NCBI RefSeq assembly: GCF_010550245.1
Contig: NZ_JAAGLU010000038.1
Span: 1-64,000 of the forward strand
Length of the DNA: 64,000 nt
Reading direction: 5' to 3'
Origin: Streptomyces sp. SID12501
GTDB taxonomy: Bacteria; Actinomycetota; Actinomycetes; Streptomycetales; Streptomycetaceae
In this document: one piece after another, positions 53,601 through 59,777 of the stretch
Position numbering within the stretch: position 1 is the stretch's first letter
How the letters are laid out: the number at the start of each line of letters is the position of its first letter
Program-made: the position numbers and the translations under genes
The notes under the pieces: model-generated
Told to the model about the DNA's origin: nothing
The model's input: only the letters and a program-made list of their open reading frames with translations
Database searches by the model: none

Positions 53601-56600
53601 TTCTTCGAGTACCGCACGGTGGCGGAGGTGGCGGACTACCTGCTCCTGGAGCACTCCGACGCCGTAGTGCGCCTGTTCGGCCAGGAACAGGCGCCGGCGT
53701 GGGAGCCGGCCGACCCGGTGCCCGCGGCGAACGCGGCGCCGGCCGGGCGTGCACCGACGGCGCCCACCGAGTACCGCCCGCCGACGGCCACGGTCCCCGT
53801 CATCCCGGCGTCGGTCACCGTCGCCGAGGACGACATCGCGATCATCGGGATCAGCGGGCGGTACCCCAAGGCACGCGACCTGGACGAGTTCTGGGAGAAC
53901 CTGCGGGCCGGACGGGACTGTGTCACCGAGGTGCCCGCCGACCGCTGGGACGCCGAAGCGGTGTTCGACCCGGATCCCTCAGCGGCGGGCCGGAGCTACA
54001 GCCGGTGGGGCGGGTTCCTCGACGACGTCGACGCCTTCGACTCGCTGTTCTTCCGGATCTCCCCGATGCAGGCCAAGACCATGGACCCGCAGGAGCGGCT
54101 GTTCCTGGAGACCGCCTGGGCCGCGCTTGAGGACGCCGGATACCCCCTCGACGCCCTTCCCCGCCCGCGCTTCTCGGCCGAGGGCCGCGACGTCGGAGTG
54201 TTCGTCGGCGTGATGTGGGGCGACTACGCGGTCCTCGCCGCGGAAGAGTCCTTCCGCGGCAACCCCGTCACCGTCCTGACCAACCGTTCCTCCATCGCCA
54301 ACCACGTCTCGTACTTCGGGGACTTCCGCGGCCCCAGCATGGTGGTGGACACCGCCTGCTCCTCGTCCCTGGTCGCGCTCCACCTCGCGTGCGAGAGCAT
54401 TCGCCGCGGCGAGTGCGGATACGCGATCGCGGGCGGCGTCAACATCGCGGCCCATCCGGCCAGATATGTCCATCTCAGTCGGCTCAACATGCTTGCCAAG
54501 GACGGCCGTTGCCGTTCGTTCGGCGCCGGTGGCAGTGGCTATGTGCCAGGCGAGGGCGTGGGCGCGGTCCTACTGAAGCGGCTGTCGCAGGCCGAGGCCG
54601 ACGGCGACCGCATCCACGCCGTGGTCAGGGCGAGCGCGGTCAACCAGGGCGGGCACACCAGCGGTCCGACCGTGCCCAACCCCCGTGCCCAGCAGGCTCT
54701 GGTCGAGGAGACCCTGGCCAGGGCGGGCGTCGACCCGCGGACCATCGGTTACGTCGAGGCCCACGGCACCGGCACCGAACTGGGCGACCCCATCGAGCAC
54801 ACCGCCCTGGAACGTGCCTTCCGCCGCTACACCGACGACCTGGGCTTCTGCGCCCTCGGTTCGGCGAAGTCGGCGATCGGCCACCTGGAGGGCGCCGCGG
54901 GCATCGCCGGCGTCACCAAGGCCGTCCTGCAACTGCGGCACGGGCAGCTGGCCCCGTCGCTGCACGCGGACCGGCTCAACCCGGTCATCGACTTCGAGCG
55001 ATCCCCGTTCCGGGTACAGCGCGAACTTGTCGACTGGCAGCCCCCGTCCGGCTCCAACGGGCCCGCGCCCCGCCGGGCCGCTGTCAGCTCCTTCGGCGCC
55101 GGCGGCACCAACGCGCACGTCATCCTCGAGGAGTACCTCGGCGCGCCGGACCGGCACACCACCGCCGCACCGGGCGCGCCGGGACCGGAGCTGCTGACGC
55201 TCTCCGCGCGCAGTGAGGACCGGCTGCGCGCCCAGGCGGAGCAACTGGCCGCGTTCCTGCGCCGCGAGAGCGCCGCGGGCCGTCCGCCCGCCCTCGCCGA
55301 CGTCGCGCACACGTTCCAAGCGGGCCGGGAGGCGATGACCGAGCGCCTGGCGGCGACGGTCCACGGAATCGACGAGGCCGTTGAACTGCTGGAGGCGTTC
55401 GTCCGCGGCGAGGCCGGGGACCGGGTGATCCGCTCCAGCGCCAAGGCGAACGAGGCCGTGGGCGATCTGCTCACCGCGGTGCGGGAGGGCCGGGACCTGG
55501 CGCTCGCGCTGGCCGCGGCGGGCGACTTCGACCGGCTCGGCCGGCTGTGGGCCTCCGGCCTGGCGCTGGACCCGGACGTGCTCCAGCAGGTCCGGCCCCG
55601 TCCGGCCCGCAGGGTGTCGCTGCCGACGTACCCCTTCGCCCCGGAACGGCACTGGATCGTACGGCGCCCGGCGGGCACCACCCCCGCCGGGCCGACGCCG
55701 GCTCTCCACCGCAGGCGTCTGGACTCCACCGAACCGGTGCTGCGCGACCACATGGTGCTGGGCCGCAGCATCCTGCCCGGGGTCGCCCACCTGGACCTGG
55801 TGCTCACCGTACTGTCCGCCCCCGTAAGCCTCCCGCGCGTCCTGCGGGACGTGCGCTGGACGACACCCGTCGACGCGGACGCCGGATTCGCCGAACTGGT
55901 CGTGCGTACCGAGCCGGACACCGACGGACACGGCGGCGCCGTCCGCTACGAGATCCGCGGCGGCGGGGGCGGCACGGCCGCCCTGTACTCCCAGGGGCTC
56001 CTGGCGGACGCCGAACCGCGGTCCGGTGCCGACGCCGTGTCCGTCGAAGAGGTCCGGGCCCGCTGCCTCACCGCCCGCACGGGCGGCGAGCTGTACGCGC
56101 AACTGGCCGGTCAGGGGCTTCGGTACGGGCCGTACTTCCGGGCCGTGGAACAGGTGTGGACGGGCGTCGGGGAGGCACTGGCTCGCCTCGTCCTGCCCGC
56201 CGGGCAGCACGCGGGAACCGACCGGCACATCCTGCACCCGGGCATGGCGGACGCCGCGCTGCACACCCTCGCCGCCCTGCTCGACCCCGGTGAGGGGGCG
56301 CTCCTGCCCTTCGCCGTCGAGCGGATGGAACTGCTGCGGCCGGTCCCGGCGACAGGCTGGTCGCATGTGAGGGCGCGCGGCGGACACCGGTACGACGTCG
56401 AGCTGCTCGACGACACGGGCCGGGTGTGCGTGCGGTTCGACGACCTGGCCTGCCGTCCCGCGCGCGGGACGGCAGGCCAGGAGCACGGCGGATACGAGCA
56501 GTTCGGCTACCGGCCCCGCTGGGTGCCCGCTCCGGCCCCCGGTGCGGACACCGCAGCAGGCCGGGAGACCGTTCTGCTCGCCGCGCCGGCGTCGGCCCGC

Positions 56601-59600
56601 ACTCTGGCCCTGGCCCTCGGAGACGAGCACCTCGGCCGGGGCGACGAGGTTCGCCATCTCTGGCTCGCGGCAGACGGCACGTTCGAGAGGAGCGCCGAAG
56701 ACGTCCTGGCGCAGGGAGCGCCGCCCGGTCTGGTGTACTTCCTCGGCGGCGCCCAGGACGCCTCCGCGGGCGGCGAGGCGCGCACGGCCCGGGACGAGGT
56801 CGTCGCCCTGCACCGCCTGGCGCGCCGCCTGCTGGGCCGCGGTGCCGGCGACGCGGGGTCCGGGGCGGTGCGGCTGAAGGTGGTCACCACGGACGCCTTC
56901 CCGTTCTGCGACGACGAGGGGTCCCGGCCCTGGTCCGCCGGACTGTGGGGCTACTGCTCGGTCCTGGACAAGGAGTTCCCCGTGCTCAGGACCGTCCTCG
57001 TGGACGTCCGGGGCGAGGAGAGCGGTGACGCTGTCACCCAGCTGGTGGCCGAGCCTTTCCCGGTCCGGGCACGGGCGGTGTCGTTGCGCGGCGGAGTGCG
57101 CCGCACGCTGCGCCTGGAGCCCGTGGAACTCCCGTCGGCGGACGCGGGCGGCCAAGTCCGCTTCCGTGACAACGGGGTGTACCTCCTGCTCGGAGGTCTC
57201 GGCGCGATCGGCCACGACACCGCCCTGCACCTGGCGCGCACCCACCGGGCCAAGCTCGTGCTGGTGGGCCGCACCGAACCCGACGAGCGCCGCAGGGCGC
57301 GGATCGCTGAGATCGAACGGGCCGGTGCGGAGGTTCTGTACCTCGCCTGCGACGCGGCCGACCCGGCGGCCCTCGGGGACGCCGTAACCCGCGCCAAGCA
57401 GCGGTTCGGAGCGCTGCACGGTGTATTCCACTCGGCGATGCTGCTGGACGCCGCACCGGTCCGCGAACTCGGCGAAGAGGCCCTGCGTACGGTCCTCACC
57501 GCCAAGGTCGACACCACGTGGAACCTGGCCCGCGCGGTATGGGACGAACCGCTGGACTTCCTGCTCCTGTACTCCTCCGGCACCGCCATCGCCGGCAACG
57601 CCGGCCAGGCCGGGTACGCGGCAGGCTGCGCGTTCGCGGACTCCCTGGCCCGTCACCTGGCCCGCACGGCCCGCTTCCCCGTCCGCACCCTCAACTGGGG
57701 CTACTGGCACGCGGGCGGTGACGAGGACCGTGAGGCAGTGCTGCGCCGGCTCGTCGCCGCCGGAATCCGGCCGATCGGTGCCGAGGAGGGTATGGAGACC
57801 GTGGAGCGCTTCCTGGCGTCCGGCCTCCCTCAGATCCTGGCCACCCGTGCGTCCGAGCCGATCCTGGGGGCACTCGGCGTCGACCCGTCCCGCCGGGTGC
57901 GACCGCACAACGCCGACCTGTCGGCGACTGTCGTCGACGCCGGAGCGCAGCCCCTGCTGACCGGCACCGAGGAGTCGGCACGGATCGGACGGCAGGCCGC
58001 CGGGTCCGATGCCCTGGAGCGCCTCGGGCAGCTGCTGCTGCTGGGTACGTTCCAGCGGGCGGGCCTGCTGTGCCGGGTCGGCGAACGCCGCTCCGTGACG
58101 GAGATGCGCCGCGGTCTCGGCGTGGTGTCCCGTCACCACCGCCTGTACGAGGTCCTGCTGGACGTGCTCGAACTCGGCGGCCTGGTACGGCGGGACGGCG
58201 ACGAGGTGCTCGCGCTGCCCCCCGTGGAAGGGGAGGAGGCGCGACGGGTTCTCGCCGACCCGGAGGCCGCGCGCGCGGAGCTGCCCGCCGGGCAGCCATG
58301 GACCGCGGCGGTGGCCGGCCTGTTGCTGCGCTGCACGCGTGAGCTGGGCAGGGTGCTGGCCGGAACGACCGCCGCGACCGAGGTGCTTTTCCCCGGCGGG
58401 TCGCTGGACGCGGTGACTGCCGTCTACCAGGGCAACCCGATCACCGATCGGCTCAACGCACATCTGGCCGCGACGGTACGCAGTTATGCCGAGCGGCGGC
58501 TGGCCGCCGATCCGACGGCGCTGATCCGGGTACTGGAGGTCGGCGCGGGCACCGGAAGCACCACCCGCCAGGTACTGGCGGCGCTTGAGTCCTTCGCTGG
58601 ACAGGTGCAGTACACGTACACCGACATATCAACCGGTTTCGTTCGGCATGGACGGCAGGAGTTCGGTGACAACCACCCGTTCACCGACTTCCGTGTCCTC
58701 GACATCGAGGGTGACCTCGGCGCACAGGGGTTCTTGCCGCAGGGCTACGACGTGGTGCTCGGCACGAACGTCTTCCACGCCACCCGGCGGATCCACGACA
58801 CCCTGAACCAGGTCAAGCGGCTGCTCCGGCCGGCCGGTCTGCTGCTGGCCAACGAGGGCATCCGGGCCGACCATGTGCTTACCCTCGTCTTCGGCCTGAC
58901 CGACGGCTGGTGGGCGTACGAGGACCCGGAGCACCGGATCCACGGCACACCGATGCTCGGCGAACGGTCGTGGCGCGACGTCCTGCACGACTGCGGCTTC
59001 CGGAGGGTCGTCACCCACGGGCTGCCGCAGGAGGGGGAGGTCACTCAGAGCCTGATCGTCGCCGAGAGCGACGGGGTGCTGGTCGACGCCGCGGCCGTGC
59101 CCACCACCTCCGCAGCGCCCGGCACGGCCGCCCCGGCGGCGCGGTCCACGGTGGGGGAGAGTGCGCGAGCCGAAGACGGTGAGGATGCCGAGGGCCGGTA
59201 CGTCGCGGCCGAGGAGTTCGTACGCCGGGTGTTCGGCGGGGTGCTGGAGATGTCCCCGGAGCAGCTGGACCCGGACGCCACCTTCGAGAACTACGGTGTC
59301 GACTCCCTCGTGGTGCTCCAGCTCAACAAGGCCATCGAGCAGCACGTGGGCCGGGTCCCGGCGACGCTGCTGTTCGAGCAGATCACCATGGGCCGGCTCG
59401 CCCGCTGGCTGCTCGCCGAGCGGCCGGAGGCCCTGGCTCACGTCCTGCCCGCGACGACGCCCGACACGGGGCCGGCCGGGGCAGAGGCGCGTATACAGCG
59501 GGACGCGCCTTCTCCGGACGGGGCACCCGCGGTCCGGCCGGCCGGACCAGGACTCGAACCGAGCTCCGGCGCCGGAGCGCCCGACCCGTCGGGAGGCGAG

Positions 59601-59699
59601 CTGGACCGGATGGTCTCGGCTCTGCCCGACGCGGAGGTCGACGCCCTGCTGAGGCTGCTCGGTCACGGGGCCGCGAACGGCCGGGTGACGGCGGAATGA
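41610..59699 (+). CDS. Giant modular polyketide synthase: AT-ACP loading region plus three AT-less modules
   Basis: The product is 6,029 aa from an ATG with a GGAAGAGGAAAG ribosome site. Domains in nucleotide positions, approximate: end of a KS-AT linker and AT-like relic (41670-42400); loading AT with GHCIGE, Cys474 (42750-43700); ACP, Ser792 (43870-44110). Module 1: KS, TACSTS Cys1031 (44190-45470); AT-like relic (45745-46275); DH, His1594 (46300-47200); KR (47940-48500); ACP, Ser2422. Module 2: KS Cys2683 (49150-50440); DH with HxxxGxxxxA, His3153 (50970-51830); KR (52600-53200); ACP Ser3976. Module 3: KS Cys4250 (53820-55130); DH His4714 (55700-56450); KR (57170-57750); C-methyltransferase (57980-59070, LEVGAGTG); ACP Ser5899; C-terminal docking helix (59600-59699; SALPDAEVDALLRLL). 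KS2 and KS3 and all module ACPs look trans-AT-type, while KS1 looks closer to cis-AT hybrids. Malonyl units must come from a trans-acting AT outside the window. The product is unknown. Confidence 0.93.
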   Translation: MSTLDAKSDGTLSTVGSPGAPALVVVSGDTAQARDAAAAELAGRLRRLQAADLPDAAYTLAVGRRARSHRRAVICHGPQEAARLLEASPADGDGGPGTRTLVLELPADVPDVARLAAEAINTDPRFAGFHRACRRAGALKKGAAGAVFAYQYALVRLWLHWGLQPRALRAEGVGETVAACVGGALSLADAVVSLGEPEAATKVGRRARRRPSFEILPFGSGSEPEDLVLTVGSDNPLETLRRAWLSGAEIEWENVYEGQGRRRIRLPDRSADPRPEPEAEAPEGNADRRAAMPWVLAAKSKAALRRRAAEVGAAVEARSEQSPLEIARSLAVDAAADPAGGHRAVVVGTDRADLLRGLTALSAGRPSPGVTRGVVSVTDSRPVFVFPGHGSQWQGMAADLMESSPVFRAEADRCAEAFAPHIDWSLTDVLCGRPGSASLERVDVVQPALFTVMVSLHALLRSWGLRPAAVLGHCIGEMAAAYVSGALSVQDAAAVSAHSSKAQATLAGAGAMASVELPPHVVRERLAGYDGRIGLGAVNGVDWVLVSGDRQDVVHLVEELTAEGVRARLIRVDLAVHSTHLDAVRDRMMRDLASITPRPAELPMRSSISGEPLRGTELDNSYWFGNVRETVEFAGTVRTLVEEGYRTFVELSPHPALAMGVSSVLEAAGAEADGVVVGTLRRSQDGQAALLASLAELHVRGVPVDWTAVLGGAATPVEPLVPTCAGDPAPVGEWAEGEGLFDRLAEMPRAAAERECLGLIAAHAAALLGVDSLDDLAPDWAGASLVTLGFTSLLAVELRGRLAQDTGLRLARTLVFDHPTPQSLSRFLVGELSGATGGEATTRLGTGAPAVLPAEARDGAIAIVGMAARLPGAADLEEYWDLLSGGREAIARFTDEELLAAGVPEELVRDPRYVKAFGALPDAELFDAAFFGLTPAEAEVTDPQQRLFLQTCHAALEHAGCDPARHPGAIGVFGGAANNTYLQENVLPGTDRTTASEYFRVMFANDKDYLATRVAYKLNLKGPGYTVQTACSTSLVAIHVARQALRVGDCDLALAGGVSVRVPQTKGHLYEEGSILSADGRVRAFDADASGTVFGSGVGVLALKRLSDAVADGDTIHAVILGTATNNDGAGKVSYAAPARDGQAAVIAMAQRAAGADAGTITYLEAHATGTRLGDPVEVAALDQAFRRTTTEKGYCAIGSVKPNIGHLDAAAGVAGVIKVVLMMQHRTIPPSINYRRPNPAIDFENTPFRVAAEFAPWTVQGHPRRAGVSSFGVGGTNAHAVLEEAPPREPSGQSRADQLLVLSAATPSALDRIGVRLAEHLRRHPDVPVADVAHTLAVGRAAHRYRRALLCRDTDEAVRLLEDPTGAAGAAATAGYVPPSVAFAFPGAGADADGRLAAVLTAAEPVFAERYEECIAAGALRGGPRGRAFAFGYALAGLWQDWGMQPETLFAEGDGELVAACLAGALRLDEAVGALAGAGMRPPGREARLRVLPLAEASREGQVVLEARAESPLIAVREAWLVGADVDWARFYRGQRRSRVPLPTYPFEGRRYWLEPAPPAPAPAEPPLRELADARRSCPTITLTGREPYLADHLIGGAAVLPAAVHLELARAAAELVSGGRTVEAIRDAGFEQMLSFRSGARTLRVRWEPRNGRFLRFTVTADGTESDGGGEQVYSRGEVALADSATTPAPAPERVDLDRVLRRCTTLVDPGTCYDLLGERGVAHGTSLRALREFRHRGGQEAVAVLDVPQSAAGSAAPDFGGPDTSVLHPALLDGALQAAVCLLAVSGEDRGATYLPMRLGELRLHGPLDGPCTVHVTRSAGAPRSGGDQVVRLDLALVDQDGAVAVGLSDLVLRRVPSGAEPSGRTEPAPVFLRGHWSPVPAAGTAAGIGSGPFLLLADGEGPRHALRRALRDAGEHDTPVVLVTPGPGFRRTDDHTYEVAPGRPGAFAELLAALDADRIAPRRILHTWSLTAQPSDEFGADLLDTGVGSLFDLTRALLARRPVERTQLLFVHPLAARPLGPDEGLPVHEAVAAFARTARLENPALAYRVAGVAADGFTEQIPLLLGEFGADTDRETEVRYEEDLRLARRYQVIDTAGSPGPGAGGGVGLRDGGVYLITGGAGGLGLLHADHLAARYRAHLFLVGRSAPDERVRARTEALAAAGGTARYLRADVSRQDDVRAVLAAVEAEHETLHGVIHSAGVLRDSFLLTKTQEDLAAVLAPKVHGTVHLDRLTAHHSLDFFATFSSVVAPLGNVGQADYAFANAFMDGSMAHRQRLVAAGRRSGTSVSIAWPLWRDGGMTADEASAALLERRQGSAALPAQAGLAAFETALGLPGGPVLVALGDPATVQAALTPAAPPTTWPDEPDPGRRVAAGAEPEPDLRSVAEGLLREILAAQTRLDAATIDPQAPLERYGIDSLLIVKLNTAVEERFGESSKTLFFEYTTLADLADYFADHHAERLRELSGAARPAQEAAPVPAPVRAPAASPAETVGGDRDAHHRYDDLDYPDDAIAVIGLSGRYPKAADLEVFWQNLVEGRDCVTEIPRERWDHDRFFQEGPPVPGRAYAKWGGFLDDVDRFDPLFFGISPREAELMDPQERLFLQTAWHAVEDAGYRPAELAGRPVGVFVGAMYAEYQLYGADRVLRGEGPVPGSLQASIANRVSYVLNLAGPSLAVDTMCSSSLTAIHLACRSLSDGESELAIAGGVNLSLHPHKYVYLSQGRFVSADGRCRSFGAGGTGYVPGEGVGAVLLKPVRRALADGDHIHGVILGDAVNHGGRTNGYTVPNPNAQQKVVERALQRARTAPRDIGYVEAHGTGTSLGDPIEITGLRKAFEQVGGPADAEGERQYCPVGSLKSNIGHLEAAAGIAGLTKVLLQFRHGSLVPSLHSEELNPNIDFAASPFRVQRELADWPRPYGGSRRAALSSFGAGGSNAHLVLAEEPRPEPAPALPAAGQRTPEPLLYVLSARDEERLREYAGRLGRFLRTERVDLADVAHTLRYGREPMAERLAVVGDDGAAVAEALLAFSEGADAPAGLWHGRAGTGPAPDPDPDAAGVGPQAAAHRWLAGADPVETAFPVSAPNGAGRPPRRIPLPGYPFARERYWLGGLDETPAGAGAAALHPLLDANESTLTETRFRTTLRRDDALLEDHQVAGRRLLAGTALLEMVRAAVERAAGSRPTAMRDVMWGRPVEVTGDALDVFVALRADGAEGVNPAGAVEFEVFSEAGQDRVTHVRGAAATGPEQPAGPPLDLAAVRHRCATARVGTEVYRDYRQAGFHYGPSFQVMREVRIGADEVLVEVRLPERPADTEGFTLHPALLDGLLRSVHWMNRHTTPGADDLVVPFSLGAIEVLRPLPPVCFAHAVPSRGSGPRPAAVQRFDVLVVDEQGAELVRIRDFAGRVLSAPAEPEQPTTGETPAEALFYEYGWEPQGAPEPTGPADPDRGTLLVLAAAPEPARLLARSGRWARVVRVATGDRFHAEGPDEYTVDPLDAGHYRRLLAEVADGGARSALDVLHLLDLTPGGGPQPDDGEPAGELARLNAALDTGLFPMLYLAQAARPGHGRLRLLYGHTAPAGRAVPAREATSGLCRVVEAAQPGSWLRSVRYDGPAPDAERLARTLLDEFAVPTGAAPRTAEIRYDESGRRLVRVVRSATPSPFPADVPLRDGGVYLITGGTSGIGLVFARYLAEQYRARLVLLARSPLGEAARAEVDRLTALGAEVLAVQGDVAVPDDVRRALARLRDRFGRLDGVFHAAGVFDPTPLPEADRERFARVLAAKTRGTVNLDVLTRDERLDLFVLFSSVSAALGDFGAGSYAAANRFLDGYAERRDQWAAEGRRHGRTLSLDWPLWTVGGVDSALGDAEVSRYRTTTGMRPVTADDGLRMFRQAWAHTSPVLIPAAGDRAVIDRVLGVAAASGPAARPVPAPAPAAGPGPAGQLRPRLVEHVRQRLAEVLKLPPARLDSRSTLDSYGMDSVLVMEANSVLGRDFPGLPGTLFFEYRTVAEVADYLLLEHSDAVVRLFGQEQAPAWEPADPVPAANAAPAGRAPTAPTEYRPPTATVPVIPASVTVAEDDIAIIGISGRYPKARDLDEFWENLRAGRDCVTEVPADRWDAEAVFDPDPSAAGRSYSRWGGFLDDVDAFDSLFFRISPMQAKTMDPQERLFLETAWAALEDAGYPLDALPRPRFSAEGRDVGVFVGVMWGDYAVLAAEESFRGNPVTVLTNRSSIANHVSYFGDFRGPSMVVDTACSSSLVALHLACESIRRGECGYAIAGGVNIAAHPARYVHLSRLNMLAKDGRCRSFGAGGSGYVPGEGVGAVLLKRLSQAEADGDRIHAVVRASAVNQGGHTSGPTVPNPRAQQALVEETLARAGVDPRTIGYVEAHGTGTELGDPIEHTALERAFRRYTDDLGFCALGSAKSAIGHLEGAAGIAGVTKAVLQLRHGQLAPSLHADRLNPVIDFERSPFRVQRELVDWQPPSGSNGPAPRRAAVSSFGAGGTNAHVILEEYLGAPDRHTTAAPGAPGPELLTLSARSEDRLRAQAEQLAAFLRRESAAGRPPALADVAHTFQAGREAMTERLAATVHGIDEAVELLEAFVRGEAGDRVIRSSAKANEAVGDLLTAVREGRDLALALAAAGDFDRLGRLWASGLALDPDVLQQVRPRPARRVSLPTYPFAPERHWIVRRPAGTTPAGPTPALHRRRLDSTEPVLRDHMVLGRSILPGVAHLDLVLTVLSAPVSLPRVLRDVRWTTPVDADAGFAELVVRTEPDTDGHGGAVRYEIRGGGGGTAALYSQGLLADAEPRSGADAVSVEEVRARCLTARTGGELYAQLAGQGLRYGPYFRAVEQVWTGVGEALARLVLPAGQHAGTDRHILHPGMADAALHTLAALLDPGEGALLPFAVERMELLRPVPATGWSHVRARGGHRYDVELLDDTGRVCVRFDDLACRPARGTAGQEHGGYEQFGYRPRWVPAPAPGADTAAGRETVLLAAPASARTLALALGDEHLGRGDEVRHLWLAADGTFERSAEDVLAQGAPPGLVYFLGGAQDASAGGEARTARDEVVALHRLARRLLGRGAGDAGSGAVRLKVVTTDAFPFCDDEGSRPWSAGLWGYCSVLDKEFPVLRTVLVDVRGEESGDAVTQLVAEPFPVRARAVSLRGGVRRTLRLEPVELPSADAGGQVRFRDNGVYLLLGGLGAIGHDTALHLARTHRAKLVLVGRTEPDERRRARIAEIERAGAEVLYLACDAADPAALGDAVTRAKQRFGALHGVFHSAMLLDAAPVRELGEEALRTVLTAKVDTTWNLARAVWDEPLDFLLLYSSGTAIAGNAGQAGYAAGCAFADSLARHLARTARFPVRTLNWGYWHAGGDEDREAVLRRLVAAGIRPIGAEEGMETVERFLASGLPQILATRASEPILGALGVDPSRRVRPHNADLSATVVDAGAQPLLTGTEESARIGRQAAGSDALERLGQLLLLGTFQRAGLLCRVGERRSVTEMRRGLGVVSRHHRLYEVLLDVLELGGLVRRDGDEVLALPPVEGEEARRVLADPEAARAELPAGQPWTAAVAGLLLRCTRELGRVLAGTTAATEVLFPGGSLDAVTAVYQGNPITDRLNAHLAATVRSYAERRLAADPTALIRVLEVGAGTGSTTRQVLAALESFAGQVQYTYTDISTGFVRHGRQEFGDNHPFTDFRVLDIEGDLGAQGFLPQGYDVVLGTNVFHATRRIHDTLNQVKRLLRPAGLLLANEGIRADHVLTLVFGLTDGWWAYEDPEHRIHGTPMLGERSWRDVLHDCGFRRVVTHGLPQEGEVTQSLIVAESDGVLVDAAAVPTTSAAPGTAAPAARSTVGESARAEDGEDAEGRYVAAEEFVRRVFGGVLEMSPEQLDPDATFENYGVDSLVVLQLNKAIEQHVGRVPATLLFEQITMGRLARWLLAERPEALAHVLPATTPDTGPAGAEARIQRDAPSPDGAPAVRPAGPGLEPSSGAGAPDPSGGELDRMVSALPDAEVDALLRLLGHGAANGRVTAE
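41670..42400 (+). other. N-terminal AT-like relic domain of the PKS
   Basis: The protein opens in the end of a KS-AT linker (AAYTLAVGRRARSHRRAVIC) and then an AT-like stretch, FAYQYALVRLWLHWG. There the nucleophile motif GHSxGE is replaced by AEGVGE (Gly172 in the Ser position). The part bearing the catalytic His is missing. It resembles the C-terminal leftovers of a module that lost its KS. Confidence 0.7.
42750..43700 (+). other. Loading acyltransferase domain with Cys nucleophile
   Basis: The fold is otherwise complete (FVFPGHGSQWQGM, VVQPALFTVMVSL, FVELSPHPAL). The catalytic motif is GHCIGE with Cys474. The catalytic His is about 577 in a LAVHS context, unlike malonyl (HAFH) or methylmalonyl (YASH) enzymes. 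The Arg that pairs with the malonyl carboxylate is replaced in the His-Ser at 498-499, which suggests a non-carboxylated acyl substrate. Confidence 0.75.
45745..46275 (+). other. AT-like relic domain after KS1
   Basis: A shortened AT-like region of about 175 aa (FAFPGAGADADGRLA, FAFGYALAGLWQDWG) has AEGDGE where GHSxGE is expected (Gly1454 for Ser) and no catalytic-His segment. It ends in the usual post-AT linker LPTYPFEGRRYWLEP. It may act as a docking platform for a trans-AT. Confidence 0.72.
56446..56479. repeat. Perfect 34-bp palindrome inside the PKS gene
   Basis: Bases 56446-56462 (TGGCCTGCCGTCCCGCG) are followed directly by their exact reverse complement at 56463-56479. The palindrome lies in the linker between DH3 and KR3, where protein sequence is unconstrained (LACRPARGTAGQE). 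Confidence 0.95.
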
Positions 59700-59777
59700 C
59701 CATGAGGAAAGCCGGAACGGAACGCCCGGCGGGGCTGGGGACACGGCGCGTGCCGTGCGGCATGCGGGAGGAACGTC

